Below, one piece after another: positions 8,818 through 17,316 of a DNA stretch of 64,000 nt. Positions within the stretch are counted from its first letter, which is position 1; every line of letters begins with the position of its first letter. The notes beneath the pieces were generated by a model that made no database searches, was not told the DNA's origin, and saw nothing but the letters and a program-made list of their open reading frames with translations. The position numbers and the translations under genes were made by a program. The stretch is from Candidatus Thermoflexus tengchongensis (GTDB lineage: Bacteria; Chloroflexota; Anaerolineae; Thermoflexales; Thermoflexaceae), in the NCBI GenBank assembly GCA_016842085.1, contig JAEVEX010000037.1, positions 1 to 64,000 on the forward strand, written 5' to 3'.

Positions 8818-9702
8818 TCAAAACGTCCCCTTGAGCTCCTCCAGGCGATCGATGAAGGCGGTGGGGGCGAACAGCCACGCGTGGTAGCTGGGATCATAAT
8901 ACCGGCCCCGGAACGGATGCGGGTTGCGCACCACTCGCGGATCTAACCCCTTCGAGCAGACGATGAAGCTCCACCAGTTGCATGGATACGTGGAATAGGG
9001 CATGGGGATGGTCTCCACATACCGGAAGAGCTGGCCCAGCGTCCCCCGCACCATCGGTGCCTCATAGCCCAGGTATCCTTCCCGGAACAGGGACTCGGAT
9101 AGGTGCAGGGCCAGCATCCCCTCATCGGTCAGGTGCTCGGCGCACAACCGGAAGAAGGTGGGGTCGAACAGGCTGCGGGCCAGCTCCGCCAGAGGATCGT
9201 TGGAATCCAGCAGGATCACATCGTAGGCATCCGGGTGTTCTTCCAGGAAGGTGCGCCCGTTGCCGATGATCAGGCGAACCCGGGGATCCTCAAAAGAGGA
9301 GGCGAACTCCGGCATATGCCGGCGACACAGCTCCACCACCTGGCCGTCCACCTCCACGACGGTCACTTCCTCCACCGTGGGATACCGCAGGGCCTCCCGG
9401 GCCACCCCCCCATCCCCCCCGCCGATCACCAGCACCCGGCGGGGGTTCGGATGGGCCATCATCGCCGGATGGACCAGGGACTCGTGATAGAAGAACTCGT
9501 CCCGCTGGGTGAACTGGATCACGCCGTCCAGGACCAGCGCCTTGCCCCAGTTCTCCAGCTCCAGGATGGCGATCTCCTGCAGGGGGCTGCGCTCATGGGC
9601 CAGCACCCGCCGGACCTGATAGACAGCGGTGATCGTGCTTTCCTCGGCGAAGGTCAATCGCATCCCTTCGAAGGGATCTTCAGCCAGCGCTCCCTGGGCC
9701 AT
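8818..9702 (-). CDS. speE: polyamine aminopropyltransferase (spermidine synthase)
   Basis: This enzyme transfers an aminopropyl group from decarboxylated S-adenosylmethionine to putrescine or a related polyamine. The 294-residue protein has an N-terminal beta domain followed by a Rossmann methyltransferase-like fold. Motifs: FFYHESLVHPAM, the glycine-rich VLVIGGGDGGVAREAL (about residues 91-106), VVEVDGQVVELCR, and YDVILLDSNDP at the catalytic Asp region (usually DSTDP). The C-terminal NWWSFIVCSKG is also typical. Polyamines matter for nucleic acid stability in thermophiles. No speA/speD/speB is nearby, so it appears to be a single-gene unit upstream of tRNA-Lys on the same strand. Confidence 0.93.
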   Translation of the reverse strand: MAQGALAEDPFEGMRLTFAEESTITAVYQVRRVLAHERSPLQEIAILELENWGKALVLDGVIQFTQRDEFFYHESLVHPAMMAHPNPRRVLVIGGGDGGVAREALRYPTVEEVTVVEVDGQVVELCRRHMPEFASSFEDPRVRLIIGNGRTFLEEHPDAYDVILLDSNDPLAELARSLFDPTFFRLCAEHLTDEGMLALHLSESLFREGYLGYEAPMVRGTLGQLFRYVETIPMPYSTYPCNWWSFIVCSKGLDPRVVRNPHPFRGRYYDPSYHAWLFAPTAFIDRLEELKGTF

Positions 9703-9830
9703 TCTCGATCCTCCCAGTTGATGTTTGAAGCAGGATTCACACCGTTAAGCTAAGGATGCCCCTCCTGGTGGCCCTCTGGGACACGAGGAAGGGAAGGAGG
9801 AGTATTCTTCATGGCCGGCCCCGCATAAAA

Positions 9831-9856
9831 GCCCCCAAAGGAAACCCGTTGGGGGC
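9831..9856 (-). terminator. intrinsic terminator downstream of tRNA-Lys
   Basis: Stem GCCCCCAA/TTGGGGGC with a ten-base loop. Read on the minus strand it is followed by TTTTAT. It sits after a first terminator, so together they isolate tRNA-Lys from speE. Confidence 0.65.
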
Positions 9857-9876
9857 CGGTACGGCTGGATAAAGCA

Positions 9877-9914
9877 AAAAGCCTTCCGCGATGGACACAT
9901 CGCAGAAGGCTTTT
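9877..9914 (-). terminator. strong intrinsic terminator of tRNA-Lys
   Basis: A near-perfect stem (AAAAGCCTTC, mismatch, GCGATG / CATCGC, mismatch, GAAGGCTTTT) with loop GACA. On the minus strand it ends in five T. It lies 44 bases past the tRNA 3' end. Confidence 0.85.
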
Positions 9915-9957
9915 CCCAGGATGCGACACGAACCCGTGTCGTCCCTTCATCCGGAGG

Positions 9958-10030
<73 letters not shown>

Positions 10031-10043
10031 ACGCTGCAGTTTA

Positions 10044-10073
10044 ATTCTAATCGGCGTGGCGGGGGTTTGTCAA
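10044..10073 (-). promoter_or_regulatory. sigma-70-type promoter of tRNA-Lys
   Basis: On the minus strand TTGACA (10068-10073) and TAGAAT (10044-10049) are separated by 18 bases, about 14 bases before the tRNA 5' end. Confidence 0.8.
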
Positions 10074-10215
10074 ACACACTCCCATGGGAGGGTGCGTCCC
10101 AGCCATCTATCCAGGGCGCTCCCTTTCCCACCCCCAACTCCTCTTAACGCCTGATACCCGCTGCAGTCGACCCACCTGGCGCTCCGGTGGGCAGCTGAGC
10201 TTCTCCGTTAGGCAC

Positions 10216-10245
10216 TTGTCTGCACAGTCTTTTCGCGGCTACAAT
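10216..10245 (+). promoter_or_regulatory. promoter of the toxin-antitoxin operon
   Basis: TTGTCT (10216-10221) and TACAAT (10240-10245), spacer 18 bases, about 45 bases before the antitoxin start. Bases 10074-10215 show no other clear feature. Confidence 0.6.
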
Positions 10246-10290
10246 AAAGGCGCAGGAAGGGGATTAAAGCAAGCTCAAAGGAGGATGGAA

Positions 10291-10521
10291 ATGCGATCTA
10301 CAGCAATTGTGACGGTGGAAAAAATGCTGGAGTCTTTGCCTGAGGAAATGCAGGAGCGTGTGGTGGAACATCTGCGAGAGTATATCCTGGATTTGCAAGA
10401 CGAGCTTCAATGGGATGCGCTGTTCAAGCGCACCCAGGGTGAACTCGTTGCGGCGGCTCGTCGTGCCAGGGAGGAAATTGCCGCTGGCAAAGCAGAGCCT
10501 ATGGACTTTGAACGACTATGA
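10291..10521 (+). CDS. antitoxin-like small protein of a RelE/ParE-type pair
   Basis: A 76-residue protein (MRSTAIVTVEKMLESLPEE) with a helical centre (VVEHLREYILDLQDEL) and a conserved-looking tail (AREEIAAGKAEPMDF). This layout resembles antitoxins of the DUF2281/YefM-like kind that precede RelE toxins. The start at ATG 10291 sits six bases after an AAAGGAGG site; the ATG at 10285 would leave no spacing. It overlaps the toxin start by four bases (ATGA), the usual coupling of antitoxin and toxin. The family is inferred mainly from size and position. Confidence 0.6.
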   Translation: MRSTAIVTVEKMLESLPEEMQERVVEHLREYILDLQDELQWDALFKRTQGELVAAARRAREEIAAGKAEPMDFERL

Positions 10522-10868
10522 AATCGGCCACCCTGCCCTCCTTCTGGGAAGCTTATGCCCGCCTTGACGAGAGCATCAAGCGCAGGGCCAGGAAAGCCTT
10601 TCGGTTGTGGACACAAAACCCTTTTCATCCTTCCCTGCAATTCAAGTGCATCAATAGTGAGGAAAACATTTGGTCTGTAAGGATAACGCGGGGCTATCGC
10701 GCGATCGGTGTTCTTGAAGGGGATACGGTAACCTGGTTTTGGATTGGACAACATGTCGACAACCCACATCGAATATCTGGGAGTGCAATGGGGTCCCGAG
10801 GGCATCGCCCTGGTCCAGAATGGGCGAAAGCTCCTCTTCATCCCCAAACATTCCATCCGACGAATTAA
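10518..10868 (+). CDS. RelE/ParE-superfamily toxin (mRNA interferase-like)
   Basis: A 116-residue protein. Residues 1-78 fit the RelE fold: an N-terminal helix (SFWEAYARLDESIKRRARKA), then FKCINSEENIWSVRITRGYRAIGVLEGD and WFWIGQH. Members cleave mRNA in the ribosome A site or act as gyrase poisons, and are neutralised by the upstream antitoxin. Family members normally end just after the xxWIGxH motif. Here about 37 extra residues follow, and their DNA also encodes the start of the next gene. The extension is therefore probably frame read-through after an end-of-gene rearrangement. Whether the toxin is active is unknown. Confidence 0.7.
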   Translation: MKSATLPSFWEAYARLDESIKRRARKAFRLWTQNPFHPSLQFKCINSEENIWSVRITRGYRAIGVLEGDTVTWFWIGQHVDNPHRISGSAMGSRGHRPGPEWAKAPLHPQTFHPTN

Positions 10869-11220
10869 AATCCGCAAGGGTTTTCAGTCCGCACATCCCC
10901 TGTTACAGATTACCCTCGGAGTTCTGATACTGCTGACCGGGATTGGCTTTCTGCTTCATTTGCTGCTCTGGTTTCATAGGGGCGGCATAGCGTATGATTT
11001 TGAATTCATGATGTTGCTCTGCATCCCTGTGGGTTTCTGGATTTTGTATGACGGAACGAAATGGGGTCTCTATCTCGAAGTGGAACTAGATAGCGGCAAG
11101 CGCAGGATCATGTTTCAACGATCGCCAAGCCCCGATGAGCTGACGGAAGTGATCCGGCACGCGGCGAGACTGGGGTATTTCTTCGATCCATTCGATGCGC
11201 CGGGGGATCTTCTGCCATGA
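10744..11220 (+). CDS. small membrane protein with PH-like C-terminus, function unknown
   Basis: A 158-residue protein. It has a soluble N-terminus of about 50 residues (IEYLGVQWGPEGIALVQNG, LLFIPKHSIRRI) that looks like a beta-rich domain. Two hydrophobic helices follow (about 52-75 and 85-102), then a C-terminal part (LYLEVELDSGKRRIMFQR). The arrangement resembles bacterial PH-like membrane proteins. The first 125 bases overlap the toxin gene in another frame. ATG 10744 and ATG 10753 are both possible starts. No function is assigned. Confidence 0.6.
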   Translation: MDNMSTTHIEYLGVQWGPEGIALVQNGRKLLFIPKHSIRRIKIRKGFQSAHPLLQITLGVLILLTGIGFLLHLLLWFHRGGIAYDFEFMMLLCIPVGFWILYDGTKWGLYLEVELDSGKRRIMFQRSPSPDELTEVIRHAARLGYFFDPFDAPGDLLP

Positions 11221-11322
11221 TCCCACGGAAAGGATGGATGAGGCTCCCCATTCCCTTCTTCTCCCCATCCCTGCATCGCGGGGCGGCATGCGATGACTCG
11301 TTGAGACGGGCAGCCGGCGCGC

Positions 11323-12636
11323 TTACGCCAGGGAGGAGGACGCGGGCAGGTCTGGAAGGCGAATGTGGATGGAGGCGGCATGGGCGTGGAGCCCCTCCAC
11401 CTCCGCCAGCGTGGTGATCACCGGGGCCAGATGACGCAGACCCTCTTCGGTCAGAGCCTCCACTTCGATCTTCTTCACGAAGGTGTCCACGGAAACCGAA
11501 GAAGCCACGCGAGCCCAGCCACCGGTCGGCAGGGTGTTGTTGGTGCCGGTGGCGTAATCCCCCGCCGCTACAGCGGACCAGGGACCCAGGAACACGGATC
11601 CCGCGTGGCGGATGGCCGGGAGGATCGCCCAGGGATCCCGGGTGTAGATGGCCAGATGCTCCGGGGCGTAGGCGTTGCAGACCTCGATGGCCGTTTCCAT
11701 ATCCGCGGTCACGATCAGGCCTCCGTAGGTTTCCAGCGCCTGGCGGGCGATGGTCCAGCGGGGCAGGGCAGGCCCCTGCCGCTCGATCTCTGCCTGCACA
11801 GCCCGCGCCAGGGTTTCCACCGGCGTCACTAAGAGGCACGAGGTATGGGGATCGTGCTCGGCCTGGGCCAGAAGCTCCGCCGCCACCCAGTCCGGGCGCG
11901 CCGTCTCGTCAGCGAGGACGATCACTTCGGTCGGTCCGGCCAGCATATCGATGGCCACCTCGCCCATCACTAAGGCTTTGGCCGCCAGCACATAGAGGTT
12001 CCCGGGCCCCACGATCTTATCGACTTTGGGGATGGTCTCGGTGCCCCAGGCCATGGCGGCGATGGCAGCCACCCCGCCCACCAGGAAGAAGTCGGTCACT
12101 CCCGCGGCATAGGCGGCGGCCAGGACGGCCGGATGGCGCCCGGCAGGCGGGGTGCAGGCGACGATCCGGCGCACTCCGGCCACTGCGGCCGGGATCCCCA
12201 GGGCGTGGACGATGGTGGGATAGACGGCGCGGCCGCCGGGGATGTAAAGCCCGGCCGAATCCAGGGGGCGAATGATCTGCCCGGCGATCACGCCGGGGGC
12301 CATCTCCATCAGCCAGATGGGCCGTTCCCGCTGGGCTTCGTGGAACCGCCGGACGGCCTCTGCTTCCCGGCGGAGGGCCTCCCGGACCTCCGGGCGGAGC
12401 TCCTCCCAGGCGGCGGCCATCGCCTCCCGGCTCACCCGCCAGCGCTCCGGCGGCCAGTCGATCCCATCGAAGCGCCGCAGGTAATCGACGACCGCAGCAT
12501 CCCCTCGCTGCCGCACGTCCTCCAGGATCGCCTTCACTTCCGGGAGGACCTGCTGGAGATCCGCCCGGGCGCGCATCAGCAGGCGTTGTCGCGTTTCCGC
12601 ATCCAGAGCTTCCCAGCGATAGATCTCGATAGGCAT
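11323..12636 (-). CDS. hisD: histidinol dehydrogenase
   Basis: Catalyses the last two steps of histidine synthesis, L-histidinol to L-histidine, using NAD+ and zinc. The 437-residue protein has the family motifs GLYIPGGRAVYPTIV, KVDKIVGPGNLYV and DMLAGPTEVIVLADE, the zinc/catalytic region LAQAEHDPHTS, and YAPEHLAI near residue 335. It is the last gene of the minus-strand his cluster and lies 54 bases after hisIE, with a perfect palindrome in the gap. hisG, hisC and hisB are not in the window. Confidence 0.96.
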   Translation of the reverse strand: MPIEIYRWEALDAETRQRLLMRARADLQQVLPEVKAILEDVRQRGDAAVVDYLRRFDGIDWPPERWRVSREAMAAAWEELRPEVREALRREAEAVRRFHEAQRERPIWLMEMAPGVIAGQIIRPLDSAGLYIPGGRAVYPTIVHALGIPAAVAGVRRIVACTPPAGRHPAVLAAAYAAGVTDFFLVGGVAAIAAMAWGTETIPKVDKIVGPGNLYVLAAKALVMGEVAIDMLAGPTEVIVLADETARPDWVAAELLAQAEHDPHTSCLLVTPVETLARAVQAEIERQGPALPRWTIARQALETYGGLIVTADMETAIEVCNAYAPEHLAIYTRDPWAILPAIRHAGSVFLGPWSAVAAGDYATGTNNTLPTGGWARVASSVSVDTFVKKIEVEALTEEGLRHLAPVITTLAEVEGLHAHAASIHIRLPDLPASSSLA

Positions 12637-12653
12637 CCTTCCTCCTCTTCAAT

Positions 12654-12681
12654 GTAGGGCAACTGCTTGCAGTTGCCCTAC
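12654..12681. repeat. perfect palindrome between hisIE and hisD
   Basis: GTAGGGCAACTGC and GCAGTTGCCCTAC face each other across TT. It resembles the short dispersed REP-like palindromes of GC-rich genomes. It could attenuate or stabilise the his transcript. No T tract. Confidence 0.6.
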
Positions 12682-12690
12682 TTCGGCTCC

Positions 12691-13353
12691 TCAAGGGCGC
12701 TCCCCGAGGATCGTCCCCATCCCCCGCCGCTCGGACAGGACTTCCAGCACAGCATCCCAGCTCAGCCCTCGGGCCACCAGCCCAACGGTCAGCATGTAGA
12801 GGAGATCTGCAGCCTCCTCCAGGGACCGCTGGTCCGATTGGCGGCTCAGCGCGAGAGCCACCTCGATCGCCTCTTCGCCGATTTTCTTCGCGATTTCATC
12901 CGGTCCGGCCGCAAGAAGTTGAACGGTGTAAGAGCCCTCTATCGGGTGCCTCTGCCGATCCCGCACCACCGCCTCCAGCCGATGGAGGATGTGCCCGGAT
13001 GGAGGGGGAAGCTCCTCGCCGCGAAGTTCCCGATGGAAGCAGCTGGGCCGCCCGGTGTGGCAGGTGGGGCCGGCAGGGATCGCCTGGATCAGCAGCGCGT
13101 CCCCATCACAGTCCAGACGGATCTCCACCACCCGGAGGATGTTCCCCGAGGTCTCCCCTTTCCGCCACAACCGCTTGCGGGACCGACTCCAGAAGTGCAC
13201 CAGCCCGGTCTCCAGGGTGCGCTGGAGCGCCTCTTCATTCATCCAGCCCAGCATCAGCACCCGGCCGGTGCGGGCGTCCTGGACAATCGCGGGGCGCAGC
13301 TCAGCCGGATCCGGCGCGGAGCTCCAGCCGGAAGGGGTTGAAGTCGGTGTCAT
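12691..13353 (-). CDS. hisIE: bifunctional phosphoribosyl-AMP cyclohydrolase / phosphoribosyl-ATP pyrophosphatase
   Basis: Steps two and three of histidine synthesis in one 220-residue chain. HisI comes first (about residues 18-115), with [28 protein letters not shown], the metal-binding DCDGD and the CHTGRPSCF pair of cysteines. HisE follows (about 120-215), with [25 protein letters not shown] and [10 protein letters not shown]. The start lies inside the 3' end of yhhQ (53-base overlap). No other good in-frame start is seen before the HisI domain. Confidence 0.95.
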   Translation of the reverse strand: MTPTSTPSGWSSAPDPAELRPAIVQDARTGRVLMLGWMNEEALQRTLETGLVHFWSRSRKRLWRKGETSGNILRVVEIRLDCDGDALLIQAIPAGPTCHTGRPSCFHRELRGEELPPPSGHILHRLEAVVRDRQRHPIEGSYTVQLLAAGPDEIAKKIGEEAIEVALALSRQSDQRSLEEAADLLYMLTVGLVARGLSWDAVLEVLSERRGMGTILGERP

Positions 13354-14032
13354 AGTCGTAATAGTCCTCCTGTTCCAGGCGTTTCAACGTTCCCACAATC
13401 AGATAGGTCACGGGCGTCATCACCGCTTCCACGCCGACCTTGAAGAGATAATTGGTCAGCACCAGCGTGGTGAACAGGCTCCACGGGAAGACGCCGGCCA
13501 GCGACGCGATCCCCACGAAGACCGCGGTATCCACCAGCTCCCCCACCAGCGTGCTGCCGATGGTCCGGGTCCACAGGTAGCGGCCGCGGGTGAGGATCTT
13601 CATCTTCGCCAGGGTGAAGGAGTTGGCGAACTCGCCGGACCAGTAGCCCAGAAGGCTCGCCAGGACGATGCCTCCGGTGCTCATACCCCCCAGGATGGCC
13701 TCATACGCCCGCTGCCCGGCGTATCGCTCCCACTCCGGATCCCCTGGCAAGACCCTCACAATCCAGAAGATGAGGGCGGAGAGCGCCAGACACGCAAACC
13801 CGGTCCAGATCACCCGACGGGAGCGCCGGTAGCCGTAGACCTCCGTCAGGATGTCCCCAAAGATATAGCTCACCGGGAAAAGGATCGTGCCGGCATCGAA
13901 GGCGAGCCGCACACCGAAGAGACTCACCCCCCAATCCACGATCTTCGCCGACGAGGCGATGTTGCTGACGATGAGGACGGTGACGAAAAGGGCCATCACC
14001 AGATCGAAGAAGCGATAGGAGCGCTGTCCCAT
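13301..14032 (-). CDS. yhhQ: queuosine precursor transporter (VUT/YhhQ family)
   Basis: A 243-residue inner-membrane protein with six or so helices. Family marks include [12 protein letters not shown] near the N-terminus, [41 protein letters not shown] and [18 protein letters not shown]. YhhQ imports 7-cyano/7-aminomethyl-deazaguanine for queuosine in tRNA. ATG 14032 is the only reasonable start. It sits between hisF and hisIE on the same strand and overlaps hisIE by 53 bases, though it has no role in histidine synthesis. Confidence 0.9.
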   Translation of the reverse strand: MGQRSYRFFDLVMALFVTVLIVSNIASSAKIVDWGVSLFGVRLAFDAGTILFPVSYIFGDILTEVYGYRRSRRVIWTGFACLALSALIFWIVRVLPGDPEWERYAGQRAYEAILGGMSTGGIVLASLLGYWSGEFANSFTLAKMKILTRGRYLWTRTIGSTLVGELVDTAVFVGIASLAGVFPWSLFTTLVLTNYLFKVGVEAVMTPVTYLIVGTLKRLEQEDYYDYDTDFNPFRLELRAGSG

Positions 14033-14079
14033 CCGTATCCTCCACGCGCTGTATGCCTGGGTTGCGATGGGTTTTCGAT

Positions 14080-14841
14080 TCAAAGAAGGCGTACCGGGAT
14101 CCCGCGTTCCGCCAGATAGGCCTTCACCTCCGGGATGCGCAATTGCCGGAAGTGGAAAACCGAGGCGGCCAGGGCCGCGTCGGCCTTTCCGGCGGTGAAC
14201 ACCTGATAAAAGTGCTCGAGCGTGCCCGCTCCGCCCGAGGCGATCACCGGGATGCCAACGGCTTCCGCCACCGCCCGGGTGAGTTCCAGATCGTAGCCCT
14301 CCTGGGTGCCATCGGCGTCGATGCTGGTGAGCAGGATCTCCCCGGCCCCCTGCCGTTCCGCCTCCCGGGCCCATGCCACCGCGTCCAGACCGGTCGGCGT
14401 GCGCCCCCCGTGGATGTAAACCTCCCACCGGGATGGCCCGACCCGTTTGGCGTCGATGGCCACCACCACACACTGGGAGCCGAAGCGCCGGGCCGCCTCG
14501 GTGATCAGCTCGGGCTGGCGGACCGCCGCCGTATTGATGCTGACCTTATCTGCGCCCGCCCGCAACAGCGCCCGGAAGTCCTCCACTGTCCGGATCCCCC
14601 CACCCACCGTGAACGGGATCGAGAGGACCTCTGCCACGCGCTGGACCACATCCAGCAGGATAGCGCGATCCTCATAGGAGGCCGTGATGTCCAGGAAGAC
14701 CAGCTCATCGGCCCCCTCATCTTCATACACGCGGGCATGCTCCACCGGATCTCCCGCGTCGCGCAGATCCACGAACTGCACCCCTTTCACCACCCGCCCG
14801 GCGTGGATATCCAGACAGGGAATGATCCGCTTCGCCAGCAT
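14080..14841 (-). CDS. hisF: imidazole glycerol phosphate synthase, cyclase subunit
   Basis: The (beta/alpha)8 cyclase that turns PRFAR plus ammonia from HisH into IGP and AICAR. The 253-residue protein has [19 protein letters not shown] with the catalytic Asp early, [36 protein letters not shown], the second catalytic Asp in [12 protein letters not shown], and [15 protein letters not shown]. It lies 64 bases downstream of hepT on the same strand and 47 bases before yhhQ. Confidence 0.96.
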   Translation of the reverse strand: MLAKRIIPCLDIHAGRVVKGVQFVDLRDAGDPVEHARVYEDEGADELVFLDITASYEDRAILLDVVQRVAEVLSIPFTVGGGIRTVEDFRALLRAGADKVSINTAAVRQPELITEAARRFGSQCVVVAIDAKRVGPSRWEVYIHGGRTPTGLDAVAWAREAERQGAGEILLTSIDADGTQEGYDLELTRAVAEAVGIPVIASGGAGTLEHFYQVFTAGKADAALAASVFHFRQLRIPEVKAYLAERGIPVRLL

Positions 14842-14905
14842 CGTCCGAGCTTCCCCACATCTTTAATTTTCGTAGTTCGCAGGGTTGTTGCAGGGAACAG
14901 GGCCC

Positions 14906-15343
14906 TCAACCCGACGTGAGCCACGGCTGGAGCCACGCCCGCAGCCGGCGCACCATCTCTCTTAGCGCGCTGGCTTCCTCCCGGGCCATCCGATAAATCT
15001 GGGCGGGCGTGGCCTCTTGATACTCGTGGATCATCTCATTGCGGAAGCGGGCCAGCCGGCGCAGGCGCTGGCGAAACTCCTCTTCCCAGCCCAGGCGATC
15101 GGCCAGCATATCGAAGCACAGGACAAAACCGCCCGGTGCATGTCGGAACACGCGCGCCATGATGTGGTTACAGAGCGCAGCGGCGCCCTCTACCGCCTCC
15201 ACGAGGAGCATCTTGACCGCCAGGATCGTGCGCTCATCGGCCTGGAAATCCGCGAACTCAACTGCTGTATAGGCCTCGAGCTTCTCCAGGCGTTCCAGAA
15301 TCTCCGCGCTCAGCCGGGCCACTCGCTCGGGATCGGGTTTCAC
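14906..15343 (-). CDS. hepT: HepT-like toxin (DUF86, HEPN RNase)
   Basis: A 145-residue, mostly helical HEPN protein with the diagnostic RNEMIHEY motif (the R-x4-H-x-Y active site). In HepT/MntA systems this is an RNase silenced when the antitoxin adds AMP to the Tyr of this motif. A GTG at 15343 overlaps the MNT stop (GTGA), giving tight coupling. Longer frames upstream are shadows of the MNT gene. The pair lies between hisA and hisF in the same orientation. Confidence 0.85.
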   Translation of the reverse strand: MKPDPERVARLSAEILERLEKLEAYTAVEFADFQADERTILAVKMLLVEAVEGAAALCNHIMARVFRHAPGGFVLCFDMLADRLGWEEEFRQRLRRLARFRNEMIHEYQEATPAQIYRMAREEASALREMVRRLRAWLQPWLTSG

Positions 15344-15750
15344 GGCAGCAGCTCCCTGAGGAACTGGAAAACATAGGGCTCCCAGTGCATCCACTCCCAC
15401 CCGGTTCGTTCGATGAGATCGGCGAAGCGCTCCGGGTCCCGGAGGATCAGCGGGCGGCCGTTCAGGATCTGAACCTGCAATCCCAGGGGCGCGCGTTCGA
15501 ACACCACCACATCCAACGGATAACCCAGGGCGACCGTCCACTCGGCTGCCCGGTCGAGCTCGTAACGCTCCGGGTCCACCCCGGGCGCCAGCCCAAGGCC
15601 CACATCGATATCCGCGAAGGGAAGGTCCGTCTCCAGGAAGGAGCCAAAGATCATAGCGAATCGGATATCCGTATCCGCCTCCATCAGCGCCTGCAGTTGC
15701 TCGATCAGGCGCTCTCGCTCATCCGGTGGAAGGAAAACCCGTGGTCGCAT
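15340..15750 (-). CDS. mntA: MntA-like nucleotidyltransferase antitoxin
   Basis: A 136-residue minimal nucleotidyltransferase. The active-site signature is GSFLETDLPFADIDVGL (G-S-x10-D-x-D, about residues 33-47), with a later third acidic position in LDVVVFE. It should neutralise HepT by AMPylating the HEPN Tyr. ATG 15750 has an AAGGTGAG site five bases upstream, so it is preferred over GTG 15759. The gene begins inside the last 32 bases of hisA, which makes it part of the his transcript. Confidence 0.85.
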   Translation of the reverse strand: MRPRVFLPPDERERLIEQLQALMEADTDIRFAMIFGSFLETDLPFADIDVGLGLAPGVDPERYELDRAAEWTVALGYPLDVVVFERAPLGLQVQILNGRPLILRDPERFADLIERTGWEWMHWEPYVFQFLRELLP

Positions 15751-16495
15751 GGTTCTCACCTTCCAGATCCCGCAGGCGGGCGATCGCCTCCCGCAGGGTG
15801 AAATACCTGTCGTGCAGCGCCCGTCCGAGGATCAGCCCGGCCAGGCCCGGGAAGGCTCGACGCCTGGCTTCCTCAATATGGGAAAGCGCTCCGATCCCTC
15901 CGGAGACGAGAACCTGAGCGCCCGCGGCCCGGGCGACCCGGGCTGCCCCCTCCAGATCGGGACCGACCAGGGTGCCGTCCCGTTCGACGCGGGTGTAGAG
16001 GATCCACCGCACCCCCCGCGCCGCCCAGGCACGGGCAAAAGCGAGGGGATCCCCCGCCGTCTCCCGCCAGCCGGCCACCGTCAGCTGCCCCTCCCGAACC
16101 TCCACGGCCAGGACCAGCCGGTCCGGCCCGAAGCGGGCCAGCGCCGCCTCGAAAGCCGCCGGGTTCCGCACGGCCATCGTGCCCACCACCGCCCGGCCGA
16201 TGCCGAGATCGAAAGCGCGCGCCAGATCCTCCAGCGTGCGCAACCCACCGCCCAGCTGCACCGCCAGCGGCGTCTCCCGGATCAGGCGGGCCACTTCGGC
16301 AGCGCTGGCTCCACCTGCCCCGAAGGCGCCATCCAGGTGGACCACGTGGAGCCAGCGGGCTCCTTCCTCCGCCCATCGGAGGGCCTGCTCGACCGGGTCT
16401 ATGGCATACACGATACGACGCCGGGGATCGCCCTGGATCAGCCGGACGACCTGACCCTGGAGCAAATCGATGGAGGGGATCAGCTCGATGGCCAT
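15719..16495 (-). CDS. hisA: phosphoribosylformimino-5-aminoimidazole carboxamide ribotide isomerase
   Basis: Opens ProFAR to PRFAR in histidine synthesis; a (beta/alpha)8 barrel homologous to HisF. The 258-residue protein has ELIPSIDLLQGQVVRL with the catalytic Asp, HVVHLDGAFGA, LAVQLGGGLRTLED, VVGTMAVRNPAAF, YTRVERDGTLVGPDLE with the second catalytic Asp position here replaced within TRVERDGT, and VLVSGGIGALSHI. It starts seven bases after hisH ends. The last residues (NHATTGFPSTG) are encoded by DNA that also starts the MNT antitoxin. Confidence 0.94.
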   Translation of the reverse strand: MAIELIPSIDLLQGQVVRLIQGDPRRRIVYAIDPVEQALRWAEEGARWLHVVHLDGAFGAGGASAAEVARLIRETPLAVQLGGGLRTLEDLARAFDLGIGRAVVGTMAVRNPAAFEAALARFGPDRLVLAVEVREGQLTVAGWRETAGDPLAFARAWAARGVRWILYTRVERDGTLVGPDLEGAARVARAAGAQVLVSGGIGALSHIEEARRRAFPGLAGLILGRALHDRYFTLREAIARLRDLEGENHATTGFPSTG

Positions 16496-16502
16496 GGGGC
16501 GT

Positions 16503-17114
16503 TCAGGGAAGGCCCAGGAAATTCCGCAGGATCCGCTCGCCGACCCGATGGCTTTTCTCCGGGTGGAACTGCACCCCCATCACCGGTCCCCGAGCCACCA
16601 TCGAAGCGTAATGGATCCCGTAGAACGTGGTGGCGATCACATCCGCTGGATCCTCCGGCTCGCAGTAATACCCATGGACGAAATACACATAGGCGCCGCT
16701 GGGAACCCCGGCCAGCAGCGGATGGACCCCGGCATGCTCCAGGCGGTTCCAGCCGATCTGGGGCACCTTGCCCGCCTCGGGGGGAAATCGACGAACCCGG
16801 CCGCGCAACAGGCCCAGACCCCTGTGGTGGCCCATCTCCTCGCTTTCCTCAAAGAGCAGCTGCATCCCCAGGCAGATGCCCAGCAGGGGGATCCCATCCG
16901 CGACCGCCTGCTTCAGCGGCTCGACCCACCCGCGCGCCGTCAGCCCGGCCATTCCATCACCGAAGGCGCCCACTCCGGGCAGCACAATCTTCTCCGCCCA
17001 GCCCAGGTCCTCCGGATGCTCCCTCAGGCGCACCTCCGCCCCCAGCCGCCGGAACGCCCGGACCACATTGCCCAGGTTTCCGATCCCATAATCGATCACC
17101 AGCACCCGTGTCAT
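16503..17114 (-). CDS. hisH: imidazole glycerol phosphate synthase, glutaminase subunit
   Basis: A class I glutamine amidotransferase that feeds ammonia to HisF. The 203-residue protein starts VLVIDYGIGNLGNVVRAF. The oxyanion and nucleophile regions are LPGVGAFGDGM and PLLGICLGMQLLFE (Cys near residue 80). The catalytic His and Glu are in MGVQFHPEKS. ATG 17114 places the family N-terminus correctly; the longer upstream frame is not conserved. It is the first gene of the minus-strand his cluster here. Confidence 0.95.
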   Translation of the reverse strand: MTRVLVIDYGIGNLGNVVRAFRRLGAEVRLREHPEDLGWAEKIVLPGVGAFGDGMAGLTARGWVEPLKQAVADGIPLLGICLGMQLLFEESEEMGHHRGLGLLRGRVRRFPPEAGKVPQIGWNRLEHAGVHPLLAGVPSGAYVYFVHGYYCEPEDPADVIATTFYGIHYASMVARGPVMGVQFHPEKSHRVGERILRNFLGLP

Positions 17115-17252
17115 GCGCGCTCCAGCCGGATCGTTTCCCCCTATTTTAGCGCAACAGGCTGTTCCCCCGATGGTAGCTCGCGCCGGGTTTACTCGACCGG
17201 ACCTGAGCAGGAGAGGCGTTCCGGCTATGGGTGAAGGGATCCAGCGGGGAAT

Positions 17253-17290
17253 CCAGCGGGGGATGAGCACCCTCACCCATCCCCCGCTGG
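17253..17290. terminator. hairpin between nrfA and hisH
   Basis: Stem CCAGCGGGGGATG / CATCCCCCGCTGG (13 bp), loop 12 bases, just after the nrfA stop codon on the minus strand. No T tract follows, so it may be a processing or stability element. Confidence 0.5.
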
Positions 17291-17316
17291 GCAGACGTTC
17301 GTATTCGGGGGATTGC

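Noticed and set aside
14033-14473. N-terminal extension of yhhQ to base 14473
   Set aside because: The extra codons lie in another frame of hisF; the YhhQ family start is at 14032.
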